Notes under the pieces: model-generated
Seen by the model: the letters and a program-made list of their open reading frames with translations, nothing else
Databases searched by the model: none
What the model was told of the DNA's origin: nothing
In this document: one piece after another, positions 8,212-17,405 of the stretch
How positions within the stretch are numbered: position 1 is the first letter of the stretch
Layout of the letters: every line of letters starts with the position of its first letter
DNA from: Rothia mucilaginosa
GTDB lineage: Bacteria; Actinomycetota; Actinomycetes; Actinomycetales; Micrococcaceae
Length of the DNA: 64,000 nucleotides
Assembly (NCBI RefSeq): GCF_019334805.1
Contig: NZ_CP079822.1
Location: 1,736,001 to 1,800,000, forward strand
Direction: 5' to 3'
Position numbers and translations under genes: made by a program

Positions 8212-9849
8212 ATGATGGAAAAAGTACAGAGGTTCGGCTCTGCCATGCTGGCACCCGTTCTTCTCTTCGCATTCGCTGGCCTCGCGGTCGGTATTGCGAT
8301 CATTGCACAGAACGGCGACCTGATTCCCCTCGCTGCTGACAAGGAAAGCGCGTGGAACCACTTCTGGTCTGTTTGGGAAGCCGGCGCATGGACCGTCTTC
8401 AACCAGATGGAACTGCTCTTCGTGATTGGTCTGCCCATTGCACTGGCAAAGACCGCTAACGCACGTGCAGTGATGGAAGCTGCAATGGTCTACCTGACCT
8501 TCAACTACTTCGTCGGCGCCATGCTCAAGGTATGGGGCAAGGGCGGCACCGGTTTCTTCGACCTGGACTACAGCACCGACATCTCTGAGAGTGCTGCAGG
8601 TACCGGTCTGAAGATGATCGCCGGCATCAAGACCATGGACACCGGTATCTTCGGTGCCATCATTATCTCCGCAATCGTGGTGTGGGTACACAACCGCTGG
8701 TTCGACAAGAAGCTGCCCGACTTCCTCGGTATCTTCCAGGGCTCGCAGTACGTCTACGGCGTCTGCTTCTTCCTGATGATGCCCGTGGCATTCCTGTTCT
8801 CCTGGCTGTGGCCCTACGCTCAGCACGGCATCTCCTCCCTGCAGGGCTTCTTCATCGCATCCGGCGCACTCGGTGTGTGGGTTTACACCTTCCTCGAGCG
8901 CTTCCTGATTCCGACCGGTCTGCACCACTTCATCTACTCCCCGTTCGTCTTCGGTAACGTTGTTACCCCGAACGGTATCGCTAAGGACTGGCCGAGCCAC
9001 CTGAGCGAGTTCGCTAAGAGCGACAAGCCCCTGAAGGAACTGTTCCCCGGCGGCGGCTTCGCACTGCACGGTAACTCCAAGGTCTTCGCACCCATCGGTA
9101 TCGCAGCGGCGTTCTACACCACCGCTCGCCCCGAGAAGCGCAAGGAAGTTCTCGCTCTGATGATCCCCGTCAGCCTCACCGCGATCCTGATTGGTATCAC
9201 CGAGCCCCTCGAGTTCACCTTCCTGTTCCTGGCACCCCCGCTGTTCCTGGTCCACGCAATCCTGGCAGCATCCATGGCAGCAATCATGTACCAGCTGGGT
9301 CTGGTTGGTTACATGGGTGGCGGTCTGCTGGACTTCCTGTTCCAGAACTGGATCCCGCTGTGGGCAAACCACTCCGGTACCTACCTCATGCAGATTGGTG
9401 TGGGCCTGTGCTTCACCGTCCTGTACTTCGTAATCTTCCGCTTCATGATTCTGAAGTTCGACTTCAAGACCCCCGGTCGTGAAGAAGACGGCGGCGAGAC
9501 CAAGCTCTACAGCAAGGCAGAGTACAAGGCTGCTAAGGCTGCTGAGAAGAAGGGCGGCGCAGTTGCTGAGTCCGCTGATGGCGACCTCTACGCACCCCGC
9601 GCAGCAGGCTTCCTCGAACTGCTCGGTGGCGCAGAGAACATCACCACCGTGAACAACTGCGCAACCCGCCTGCGTGTCTCCGTTGCTGATGAGTCCCTCG
9701 TCAGCCCCTCGGATGCAGACTTCAAGAGCGCAGGAGCTCTGGGTCTGGTCCGCAAGGGCAAGGCATTCCAGGTTATCGTCGGTATGGACGTTCCCCAGGT
9801 TCGCGAGCGTTTCGAGACCATGGTGAACGAAGCTAAGACCCTCTCCTAA
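8212..9849 (+). CDS. PTS alpha-glucoside-specific EIICB permease
   Basis: A 545-residue fusion. Residues 1-430 are the polytopic EIIC channel of the glucose/alpha-glucoside superfamily (opening KVQRFGSAMLAPVLLF; PTGLHHFIYSPF; GITEPLEFTFLFLAPPLF). A charged Lys/Ala/Glu linker follows, then an EIIB domain with phospho-cysteine C483 in NNCATRLRV. It would import a disaccharide such as maltose while phosphorylating it, using EIIA, HPr and EI encoded elsewhere. The ATG pair at 8212/8215 follows GAAAGGG. A hairpin (9901-9942) separates it from the RpiR gene. No phospho-alpha-glucosidase of family GH4 is encoded nearby. Confidence 0.88.
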   Translation: MMEKVQRFGSAMLAPVLLFAFAGLAVGIAIIAQNGDLIPLAADKESAWNHFWSVWEAGAWTVFNQMELLFVIGLPIALAKTANARAVMEAAMVYLTFNYFVGAMLKVWGKGGTGFFDLDYSTDISESAAGTGLKMIAGIKTMDTGIFGAIIISAIVVWVHNRWFDKKLPDFLGIFQGSQYVYGVCFFLMMPVAFLFSWLWPYAQHGISSLQGFFIASGALGVWVYTFLERFLIPTGLHHFIYSPFVFGNVVTPNGIAKDWPSHLSEFAKSDKPLKELFPGGGFALHGNSKVFAPIGIAAAFYTTARPEKRKEVLALMIPVSLTAILIGITEPLEFTFLFLAPPLFLVHAILAASMAAIMYQLGLVGYMGGGLLDFLFQNWIPLWANHSGTYLMQIGVGLCFTVLYFVIFRFMILKFDFKTPGREEDGGETKLYSKAEYKAAKAAEKKGGAVAESADGDLYAPRAAGFLELLGGAENITTVNNCATRLRVSVADESLVSPSDADFKSAGALGLVRKGKAFQVIVGMDVPQVRERFETMVNEAKTLS

Positions 9850-9900
9850 GAGGAATCAGCTTTCAACCGTCTGACGGCATAACGCCTCATAAGGTATAGA

Positions 9901-9942
9901 CTTCGCCGGCGGTATCGGATAACACCGATGCCGCCGGCGAAG
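9901..9942 (+). terminator. 18-bp hairpin after the PTS gene
   Basis: Arms 9901-9918 and 9925-9942 are complementary except for one G-T pair. There is no T run, so it may act as a terminator or as an RNA-stabilising 3' structure. Confidence 0.55.
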
Positions 9943-10085
9943 CTGTATCCAGGCTCGCACCCGGACTCAAATCTGCACGAGGCACCCACCCAAAGTGAGA
10001 GACGACCAACCTCGCCCACCCTGGCCGATGACCCTAGAGCGTGTACTATTTATATATTGCTCACCATCGGATTCAGGAGCTTTGA

Positions 10086-10904
10086 GTGGATTTACAAGAC
10101 GTCGTGAATGCGAACCAGCACCGATTCAGTGAAACTGAACGGGAAATTTTGGCATTCATGCTAGAAAATGAAGAGTTCGTTGCGGAGTCAACGATCAACT
10201 CTTTGGCACATAAAACTTATACTTCGACCAGCTCAATTATCCGCCTGACGAAGAAGCTGAACTTCTCCGGATTTGCTGAGTTGAAGTACTTCATTAAGTC
10301 CTCTCTGAACCGCAGCGAACCCTTCAACCCGCGGTTCATTGAGAGCGGCCGCGAAGACATTCAGCGCACCTATGACTACCTCGAGCACATGGAGCTGAGC
10401 GGACTGCTCAAGCGCATCCATGAGGCTCGCACTGTGTACTGCTTCGGTACCGGCTACGCTCAGCGCAATGCTGTGCAGGAATTTACCAAGTCCATGCAGG
10501 TCTGCGGTAAGTTCTGCCAGGTCATCCCGGCACGTAATGAGTTCGAAAGCGCCATGAACAATATGACCCAGGACGACGTGGTCATCATTGTGTCCTTCTC
10601 CGGTCAGACCGAGAACATGCGCGAACACATTAAGATGCTGGCGCTACGCCGCATCCCCATGATTGCGGTGACCGCCATTGGTGTGAACTACATGTCCTCG
10701 CACGCCGAGTACTCCCTGCACTACCAGACGACCCCCACCCAGATCAGCACCCAGCGTAAGCCCTACTACTCTTTTGTTGCGCTGTCGGTGCTGCTGGACT
10801 ACATCGTGCGCCGTTACATTGAACACGTTGAGAATGAGCGCCGCGAATCCCTACAGGACCAGGTGGATGACGCCCTCAACGCTGGGGATGAAACCGACGC
10901 CTGA
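10086..10904 (+). CDS. RpiR-family transcriptional regulator with SIS domain
   Basis: A 272-residue regulator. The N-terminal helix-turn-helix (about 1-75) contains the family pattern TINSLAHKTYTSTSSIIRLTKKLNFSG-like, shown here in part as TSTSSIIRLTKKLNFSG. The C-terminal SIS sugar-phosphate-binding domain (about 105-240) has FGTGYAQRN and VIIVSFSGQTENMREH. It probably senses a phosphorylated sugar and controls the adjacent PTS and GH13 genes. The start is GTG 10086, with CAGGAGC five bases ahead. An AT-rich stretch near 10048-10062 may hold its promoter. Confidence 0.87.
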   Translation: MDLQDVVNANQHRFSETEREILAFMLENEEFVAESTINSLAHKTYTSTSSIIRLTKKLNFSGFAELKYFIKSSLNRSEPFNPRFIESGREDIQRTYDYLEHMELSGLLKRIHEARTVYCFGTGYAQRNAVQEFTKSMQVCGKFCQVIPARNEFESAMNNMTQDDVVIIVSFSGQTENMREHIKMLALRRIPMIAVTAIGVNYMSSHAEYSLHYQTTPTQISTQRKPYYSFVALSVLLDYIVRRYIEHVENERRESLQDQVDDALNAGDETDA

Positions 10905-10991
10905 TAAGGCATTACTGTGCCCACCTGCTCCTTCACTCACTCCTCCTGAATCCGACCGAATCCGCCTGAGACCATCTGAAAGAGACACCCA

Positions 10992-11450
10992 GTGACCGCA
11001 ATTTTCGCGCTCATCGAAAACACCGAGAAGATGCGTAAGTACCTGTTCTGGTACCTCATGATCATCCCCGCGCTGCTACTGCTGTGGATTGTGCTGGGTG
11101 CAGCGAACTCCCAGATGGACTTCCAAGCAGCCCTGAAGATTCCCTTCTTCACCGTGGCATTCCTGAACGCATGCCTCAGCCTGTTGCTGGGCGGCACCCT
11201 CAAGCTCGCGGGTGCAGAGAACGAACGCACCGAACGAGCCTACGCCCTGTACCTGACCATTCTGTTGGTCATCATCGGTAACCTGCCCGGCGCGATTCTG
11301 AGCTTCTTCCTCTTCCGCTCCCTGCGCTTCGGCAACCTGGAAGGCGAGCTGGCGCCCAAGTACCGCTGGGCGCTTCTGCCCGCCCTGGTCTTCTACGTAC
11401 TGGTGACCGTAGTGCTGCTCGTCGCCAACATCGCAATGTGGTCGAAGTAA
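10992..11450 (+). CDS. hypothetical membrane protein, four predicted segments
   Basis: A 152-residue protein with no family I can name. Hydrophobic segments lie near residues 18-38, 50-68, 85-108 and 128-148, giving a small four-helix membrane protein with a charged loop (AGAENERTER) between the second and third. The start is GTG 10992 behind GAAAGAGAC. It lies 87 bases after the RpiR gene in the same direction, so it might be co-transcribed, but a role in sugar use is not shown. Confidence 0.6.
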   Translation: MTAIFALIENTEKMRKYLFWYLMIIPALLLLWIVLGAANSQMDFQAALKIPFFTVAFLNACLSLLLGGTLKLAGAENERTERAYALYLTILLVIIGNLPGAILSFFLFRSLRFGNLEGELAPKYRWALLPALVFYVLVTVVLLVANIAMWSK

Positions 11451-11621
11451 GCACCCGGCGTATTAAGCACATCGGCGCATTAAGCACGCAGGCGCGCACT
11501 GACACCCGCCCCGCTTGAAACACAGCATGAGGCACACCGGGCAGAGGACCCCGGAAGAACCACCATCTTCGGTGTGTACGCGCAAACGTACACCGCACTG
11601 ACCCACAAGGACACTCACGAC

Positions 11622-14600
11622 GTGAACCAGATTCCCGAGCCTACCGACGCGCAACACGCACCCGGCGCCCCGGCTGATACCGCTCAGCCCGCCGCAGCCG
11701 CCGCGACCTCAGCAGAGGAAACCCACGAAGTAGCCGACGAAATCAACATCGCCGAGCTGCCCGCACACCTGAACCCCGCCCACGAGGACTTTGACCCCTC
11801 GGCGGGGCTTGAGCGCTGGGCGGAACAGATGGACGTCTACACCGGTCCCGACGCGATGCTCGACTTCAACCAGGTCGACTACGTGCACATCGACCTGTCC
11901 GAGGCGAACCCCTCCGGCCTGGCACAGCTGCTCGCCGGACGTAAGACCCGCCTCTCCACGATTCTGCGCGACAAGTCGCAGCTGGAGGCGGGCATGCGCT
12001 CCGCACGCACCCTGCGCACCAAGATCTACGAGCTCGCCACCGACCACGGCCTGGACTCCGGCTACTTCGTGGCGGGTACCGCCTCCTGGCTGTCACACGA
12101 CACCCGCGAGGATGCCGCCGCCTACGAGAAGCGCTTCATCGCACCGATTCTCATGGCGCCGCTGAGCATCACCCCGCACCCGAAGGATGACGACTTCGAG
12201 CTGCGCCTCGCCGGTTCCGCACGCCTAAACCCGGCGATGGTCCGCCAGATCAAGCAGGAGTACGGCATCGACCTGGGCACTATGGACGTGGCGCAGCTGG
12301 CGAACTCCATGTCCCGTCTGGACCCCGAGCCGGTCATTGAACGTATGCGCGCCTCAGCAGGCCGTATTCCGGGCATGACCATCGAGTCGAAGTACTTCAT
12401 CTCGACCTTTGCTGACCTGAAGGAAAGCCTGGGCGAACTGCCGCACACCGCCATCACCCCGCTGGTTCGTGACCTGGCGGCGCTGAAGGTGCCCGGCGTG
12501 AAGCCGCGCGAGCTCAACGCCCACAACCTGCAGCCGCCCCTGGACCAGCGTGACCCGGCAGAGGAAATGCTCCTGCTGGACGCGGATGCGAACGCCCAGG
12601 AAATTGTCGACACCGCGGTCAGCGGATTCTCCTTCACCATCACTGCGGCGCCCGGCACCGAGCCGCTGCGTACCGCCGTGAATATTGCATTCGCCCTGAT
12701 GGGTCGCGGTAAATCCGTGCTCGTGGTGGGCGAGAAGCGCTCCACCCTCGCTGAATTCTCGGCGTTGCTCAAGCGCACCGGTATTGAGAGCCTGCGCTAC
12801 GACCTGCTTGCCGAGCACGATGCTGAGGCTCAGCGCGCCGAGTTCATTCGCGCAATCGTGCGTAATGAGGGCGCCGAAGAGCCTAACTCTGAGGACCTGA
12901 ACGAAGAGCTTGTGGCGACCCGTGCCGCGCTGCTCGACCACACTCGTGCCCTGCTGAACAAGGACGCCAACTGGCAGATTTCTGTCTACTCGGCGCTGCA
13001 GCGTCTGGCTGAGCTGACCGCCTCCGAGGACGGCCCGGCAACCCGCGTGCGTTTTGACCGCCCTATGCTCGATTCGCTCTTGGAGCGTGAGCAGGTGCGT
13101 GCCGAGCTGGTGCGTCTGGGTGAGATTGATGGTTTTGCGGCGGCTTCGCGCACCTCCCCGTGGTACCGTGCCCGCCTGGTCAATGACGAGGAAGCCGCCG
13201 AGGCGTACGCCCTGGTCATTACCCTCAAGTCCTCCCTGCTGAACCTGCGTGAGGCGATGAACCAGACCAGCGCCATGCTGGGTCTGCGCCGCGGCCGCAC
13301 CATCGCTGAGTGGGAGTCGCAGCTGGCGATTCTGATGCGTATCCGTGAGACGCTCAAGCGTTTCCGTGCGGATGTCTACGACCGCCCGGTGACCGACCTG
13401 ATTGCGGCGACTGCCTCCGGTTCGTGGCGCCGTGAGAACGGCATCGAGATGAGCAGTATGCAGCGTTCCCGCCTGCGCCGCGCGGCGAAGGAATACATCC
13501 TGCCCGGCGTGAATATCGGTGACCTGCACGAGCAGCTGAAGGTGGTTCAGGCTGAGCGTGCCGAGTGGATTCGCCACATTGAGGCGCCCCGCACCCCGCA
13601 GATTCCGGAGAACCTGGACCAGCTGGCTGCAGCCCTGAACTCTCTGGTGTCTGAGCTGGCGGGTCTGGGTATTGTTCTTGCGGATACCATTGAGGGCACC
13701 GACTTCGTGCGCACCGACCTGGATGCTCTGGATGCGCGCCTGGATGCCCTCATGGCGGACCGCGTGCTGCTCATGACCCTGCCGGAGCGTGACGCCCTGA
13801 CTCAGAAGCTGCGTGAGCGCGGCCTGTCGGAGTTGCTCGATGACCTGTACGCGCGTCAGGTTCCGACTGAGGTTGTTTCCGATGAGCTGGAGCTTGCCTG
13901 GTGGCAGTCTGCCCTGGAGTTCTTGCTGCAGCATCACGAGGGTAAGCTGCTGGATGGCGACCGCCTGCGCGATACGGAGTCCCGTTTCCGCCGTGCCGAC
14001 TACGCCCACATGACCAGCGCCCCGGCGCGTCTGCTGGCGAAGGTTGCGCGCGTGTGGACCGAGCGTATTGAGTCTGAGCACGACCAGGCGGCGTACCTGA
14101 AGAGCCAGCTGCGCGGCTACGAGTTCGTGCTCGAAGAGCTGCTGACTCACGCCCCGGTCATGGCGCGTACCCTGTTTCCGCTGTGGACGGCGAGCCCGTT
14201 CGCCCTTGCGCGTAAGGTTCCCGCCTCCATGCGTTTTGATACGGTGCTGCTGCTGGACTCCGAGTCGACCCCGCTGGCGGCGAACCTGCCGGCGATTACC
14301 CGCGCCGACCAGGTGATTGCCCTGGGCGACCCGCACTCGGGTTACCCCTCGCCGTTCATCGTGTCTGCGCCGACTTTCGGCGCTCCCGAGCCGACCGACG
14401 AGCAACTGGACAGCACCTTCGACGTGCTCGCTACCGTACTGCCCAACCGCACCCTGGCGATGCTGCACCGCAGCATGGACCCGGTGATTCTCGACTACCT
14501 GAACCGTGAGTTCTACGGTTCGCAGCTGCATGCGACTCCGGTGAGCCGCGCCTCCGCCCAGCCTGCCGGTTCGCTGACCGTTGAGTACATTGATACTCGC

Positions 14601-15575
14601 GGTAAGGTCAGCGATAACGCGAACCTGGATTCGCCCGGTGTTGAGGTGGAGCGCGTCACGAACCTGGTGCTCGAGCACGCGTACCGCACCCCGGACCGTT
14701 CGCTGGCGGTGGTGACGGCTAGCCCGAAGCACGCTCAGCGTGTGGCTGAGTCGGTGCGTCACGCCCTGAGCCTGTACCCGCAGCTGGCGCCGTTCTTTGC
14801 CGCCGGTGAGGAATCTTTCCGCGTGGTCGACCTGACCCGCGCCGAGAGCCTCGAGCGCGACACCGTGATTTTCTCCCTGGGCGTGGGCCGTGCCCGCCTG
14901 GGTCAGGCGTCGTATGATTTGGGTCAGCTGTCTGCCGAGCACGGTCGTCAGGGCTTTGTGGTTGCGTTGACTCGTGCCCGCCGCGCCCTGCGCATCGTTT
15001 CGTGTATTGACCCGTCCGAGCTGGACCCGCAGAAGCTGCATCATGGCGCGGTAGATTTCTACCACCTGCTGCGTGAACACGCGGAACGTCAGGCGCGTGA
15101 AGAGGTGGAAGCGAAGGCACAGCGCGTGCCGGAGACCCTGCCGCGTAACGCGTTCTTGGCGGCTGACGATGCGGACACCCCGGATTTGGGCGACTGGCTT
15201 TTGAACGATTTGGTGGCGCGTCTGCAGGCTCGCGGTGTGCGTGTGACCCGCGGTGAGGGCGATATCGCTCTGATTGCGCACGCCCCGGAGAAGCTGGCGG
15301 CTGAGCCGGTTCCCGCGCTGGGTGTGGCTCCCGTGGTCTCTTCGAACCCGAGTGTTCCGGCGGCTATGCCGCTGGTGGCGTGCTCCGATGGTGAGCCGAA
15401 TTATGCGCGTGCTTCGGTGCGTGAGCGTACCCGTCTGCTGCCGGAGCGTCTGAGCCGCACGGGCTGGAACTACATTACGCTGGGCACCCTGGAAGTATTT
15501 GCTGATCCGGACGCCGTGGTGGCGCGCGTGCTGCACTACCTGGATATGGACGAGGACGCTGAGGTCCGTGGCTAG
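11622..15575 (+). CDS. large SF1 helicase-like AAA protein with degenerate ATPase motifs
   Basis: A 1317-residue protein with the layout of actinobacterial superfamily-1 helicase/AAA proteins. The Walker A position reads APGTEPLRT (343-351) and lacks the GK[ST] lysine. The DEAD-like Walker B position reads LLLDSES (D879 S880) instead of DEx. The C-terminal motifs are recognisable: ERDTVIFSLGVGR and VALTRARRAL (motif VI near 1115-1123). The middle third is rich in helical charged sequence. GTG 11622 is chosen because AAGGA precedes it; a GTG at 11574 is in frame but less well placed. It is probably a scaffold or pseudo-helicase. The 95-aa gene downstream overlaps its stop. Confidence 0.65.
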   Translation: MNQIPEPTDAQHAPGAPADTAQPAAAAATSAEETHEVADEINIAELPAHLNPAHEDFDPSAGLERWAEQMDVYTGPDAMLDFNQVDYVHIDLSEANPSGLAQLLAGRKTRLSTILRDKSQLEAGMRSARTLRTKIYELATDHGLDSGYFVAGTASWLSHDTREDAAAYEKRFIAPILMAPLSITPHPKDDDFELRLAGSARLNPAMVRQIKQEYGIDLGTMDVAQLANSMSRLDPEPVIERMRASAGRIPGMTIESKYFISTFADLKESLGELPHTAITPLVRDLAALKVPGVKPRELNAHNLQPPLDQRDPAEEMLLLDADANAQEIVDTAVSGFSFTITAAPGTEPLRTAVNIAFALMGRGKSVLVVGEKRSTLAEFSALLKRTGIESLRYDLLAEHDAEAQRAEFIRAIVRNEGAEEPNSEDLNEELVATRAALLDHTRALLNKDANWQISVYSALQRLAELTASEDGPATRVRFDRPMLDSLLEREQVRAELVRLGEIDGFAAASRTSPWYRARLVNDEEAAEAYALVITLKSSLLNLREAMNQTSAMLGLRRGRTIAEWESQLAILMRIRETLKRFRADVYDRPVTDLIAATASGSWRRENGIEMSSMQRSRLRRAAKEYILPGVNIGDLHEQLKVVQAERAEWIRHIEAPRTPQIPENLDQLAAALNSLVSELAGLGIVLADTIEGTDFVRTDLDALDARLDALMADRVLLMTLPERDALTQKLRERGLSELLDDLYARQVPTEVVSDELELAWWQSALEFLLQHHEGKLLDGDRLRDTESRFRRADYAHMTSAPARLLAKVARVWTERIESEHDQAAYLKSQLRGYEFVLEELLTHAPVMARTLFPLWTASPFALARKVPASMRFDTVLLLDSESTPLAANLPAITRADQVIALGDPHSGYPSPFIVSAPTFGAPEPTDEQLDSTFDVLATVLPNRTLAMLHRSMDPVILDYLNREFYGSQLHATPVSRASAQPAGSLTVEYIDTRGKVSDNANLDSPGVEVERVTNLVLEHAYRTPDRSLAVVTASPKHAQRVAESVRHALSLYPQLAPFFAAGEESFRVVDLTRAESLERDTVIFSLGVGRARLGQASYDLGQLSAEHGRQGFVVALTRARRALRIVSCIDPSELDPQKLHHGAVDFYHLLREHAERQAREEVEAKAQRVPETLPRNAFLAADDADTPDLGDWLLNDLVARLQARGVRVTRGEGDIALIAHAPEKLAAEPVPALGVAPVVSSNPSVPAAMPLVACSDGEPNYARASVRERTRLLPERLSRTGWNYITLGTLEVFADPDAVVARVLHYLDMDEDAEVRG

Positions 15576-15855
15576 CTATTCGTCAACGCCGAAGCCGCGC
15601 CGTGGGCACCGTCGTGTGAGCGGCGGCGGTTCGGTGAGCGGGGCTGAGCCTCTGCTGGTGGGCGTGACTACGCCTCCGGTTGTGGCTTCGGGTACTTCCT
15701 CTGCCGCGGGGGCTTCCCCGAAGAAAGCTGATGCCCAGAAGGAGAGTTCTCAGAGAGCGGTTGCTTCTGCGCAGCCGCTGACCCCGGAGGAGCGTGAGCG
15801 TCTGGAATGGATGCGTCAGCAGCGTCCTCCGCATTGGGGTAACAATATCGTGTAG
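15568..15855 (+). CDS. small protein coupled to the helicase-like gene
   Basis: A 95-residue protein of unknown family. It has a basic N-terminus (KPRRGHRR), a low-complexity middle and a charged C-terminal helix (LTPEERERLEWMRQQRPPHW). Its GTG start (15568) overlaps the stop of the large gene by eight bases, with GAGG just ahead, so translation is likely coupled. That coupling suggests the two products are made in proportion and may act together. A terminator follows at 15890. Confidence 0.65.
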   Translation: MASYSSTPKPRRGHRRVSGGGSVSGAEPLLVGVTTPPVVASGTSSAAGASPKKADAQKESSQRAVASAQPLTPEERERLEWMRQQRPPHWGNNIV

Positions 15856-15889
15856 CGTCTTCCTGAGGGAGAGCACTTCTTAAAACGCC

Positions 15890-15927
15890 GAGGGGCGGGG
15901 CAACGTGTGTTGCCCCGCCCCTCTTTT
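15890..15927. terminator. strong bidirectional terminator
   Basis: A perfect 15-bp stem (15890-15904 with 15909-15923) is followed by TTTT on the plus strand and an A-rich run before it. It separates the convergent 95-aa gene and FmdB gene. Confidence 0.85.
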
Positions 15928-15964
15928 GGGCTGGTGTGGGACCCCGTTTAGGAGTTGACCCCGT

Positions 15965-16150
15965 TTAGGAGTTGCCCTTGTCGGTGCTGTAGAAGCCGGA
16001 ACCTTTGAAGGTCACTCCGACGGTGTTGTAGCGCTTGCGCAGGGTTTCTTCGCCGCACTGCGGGCAGATGCGCAGTGCATCGTCGCTAAAGGACTGGCGC
16101 TGTTCAAAGACATGGTTGCAATTCTTGCACTGGTAAACGTAGACCGGCAT
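15965..16150 (-). CDS. FmdB-family zinc ribbon protein
   Basis: A 61-residue protein that is a single zinc ribbon: C8-x2-C11 in YQCKNCNHVFEQ and C29-x2-C32 in ICPQCGEE, followed by the family tail KRYNTVGVTFKGSGFY. FmdB-family proteins are found next to many unrelated genes and are thought to bind nucleic acid or act as regulators. It lies downstream of the cyclo-ligase gene on the same strand, with a 240-base gap. Confidence 0.85.
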   Translation of the reverse strand: MPVYVYQCKNCNHVFEQRQSFSDDALRICPQCGEETLRKRYNTVGVTFKGSGFYSTDKGNS

Positions 16151-16390
16151 TTTGTCCTTCTGTATCCGTTTTCGCTGGGATGGTTTATTAACGTGGTTTG
16201 AGTGTACCGCTTTTGAAACGTTGGGAGCTATTTGCGTTTTCTTCTCAAAAAGCTATTTCTGGTTTCTTTTTGCCTTTTTCCTGAGTGATTTTGTGGGTGT
16301 GTCCCGCATATCTTTGTGCTTTTGCAGAAAGATGCGGGGTGTCAATCAGGAGTGAAACGGGCACGAGAGAATCGGGTACTTTTAGACCTG

Positions 16391-17050
16391 CTAACGGGTG
16401 CGGTAGATACCCTGCTCGGTGAGGATGACCGGCAGAATAGCATCCCACTGGTCGTAGGGGACAGCCTCGTAGATTTCGTCGCTGAAGACGATACCGATGC
16501 TCTGCTCCTCCAGCTGTTGTGCGCTGAGCAGGGGAATAATGCGGTCGTAGTAGCCGCCTCCCTGACCGAGGCGGTGCCCGCCGGCATCAAAGGCGAGTGC
16601 GGGGATGAGGCGCAGGTCGGCGTCGACGAAGGCGCGTTCGTCCTGTTCTTCGCCTTCGGGTTCCGGGATGCCCATGGGGCTGAGCGGATGCTCGACGGCA
16701 GGATCCCAGTGCACCCAGGCGAGTTTGCGACCGGGGCGTACGACGGGTACGAGGATGCGGTGTCCGTCCTTGTGCAGGCGGGTTAGCGCCTCGACGATGG
16801 GCGGTTCGGACTTGGTGGGCAGGTACGCCGCGATGATACCGGGGGAGTGGACCCGCTGTGCGACTGCTTCGAGGATGTGGGCGGTGAAGAGCTCTTCCAC
16901 CTGCTGCTGGCCGTGTTCGCCGCGGTGGCTGCGTGCGGTGAGGCGGCGCGGGCGGATTTGGGAGCGGAGAATGTCTTTGTCTAGGGAGATATCGTCTGCT
17001 CTGGCACCGGCGTCGGAGTTGCTGGTGGCGGGGGTTGTGTTGAGGTGCAT
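16391..17050 (-). CDS. 5-formyltetrahydrofolate cyclo-ligase
   Basis: A 219-residue enzyme that converts 5-formyl-THF to 5,10-methenyl-THF with ATP, recycling a folate storage form. Recognisable elements are the basic N-terminal ATP-binding helix (RSQIRPRRLTAR), YLPTKSEPP in the substrate region and the signature PALAFDAGGHRLGQGGGYYDR, shown in part as DAGGHRLGQGGGYYDR. ATG 17050 is preferred because GGGA lies ahead; an ATG four codons upstream (17062) has no site. The first 20 residues are a non-conserved extension. It is divergent from galU. Confidence 0.87.
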   Translation of the reverse strand: MHLNTTPATSNSDAGARADDISLDKDILRSQIRPRRLTARSHRGEHGQQQVEELFTAHILEAVAQRVHSPGIIAAYLPTKSEPPIVEALTRLHKDGHRILVPVVRPGRKLAWVHWDPAVEHPLSPMGIPEPEGEEQDERAFVDADLRLIPALAFDAGGHRLGQGGGYYDRIIPLLSAQQLEEQSIGIVFSDEIYEAVPYDQWDAILPVILTEQGIYRTR

Positions 17051-17405
17051 GGTGTGTCCCATCGTCGTTGCGGGTCTTGTGTGAAGGGTTGGGGAGTGGC
17101 GCGTCCCGTAGGAAGTAAGGTGCGTTCACTCTATGCTGAGAGGTATCGTGGCTGAGAGGTATCCGTGCGCAGGGTAAAACTGCCCTGGTGGGTGGTGAAA
17201 ATTGACCTATATCTGCGGGGACGTGGATTCCACTTTTTAGTATAGGGTTTGAGAAAAATAGTGCTGAGTTCTGTGGGGTGCATTTTCTTTGCACGCCGAA
17301 GAATGTGCCGCTGTGGATATGCAGTTAGTCACGTTGAAGATTTTTTCATGTCATAGTGTCTATAAATCGCCTTAAGCACTTTACAACTTAGGGTATTCTT
17401 GTGGC
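17051..17405. other. divergent region between cyclo-ligase and galU
   Basis: This 355-base gap contains the promoters of both genes. TATAAA at 17361-17366 is AT-rich and near galU, but no matching -35 at standard spacing was found. No small gene is seen. Confidence 0.5.

Noticed and set aside
12354-15536. 1060-codon minus-strand frame opposite the helicase-like gene
   Set aside because: Arg/Gln/His-rich composition typical of an antisense shadow; no ribosome site and no domain.
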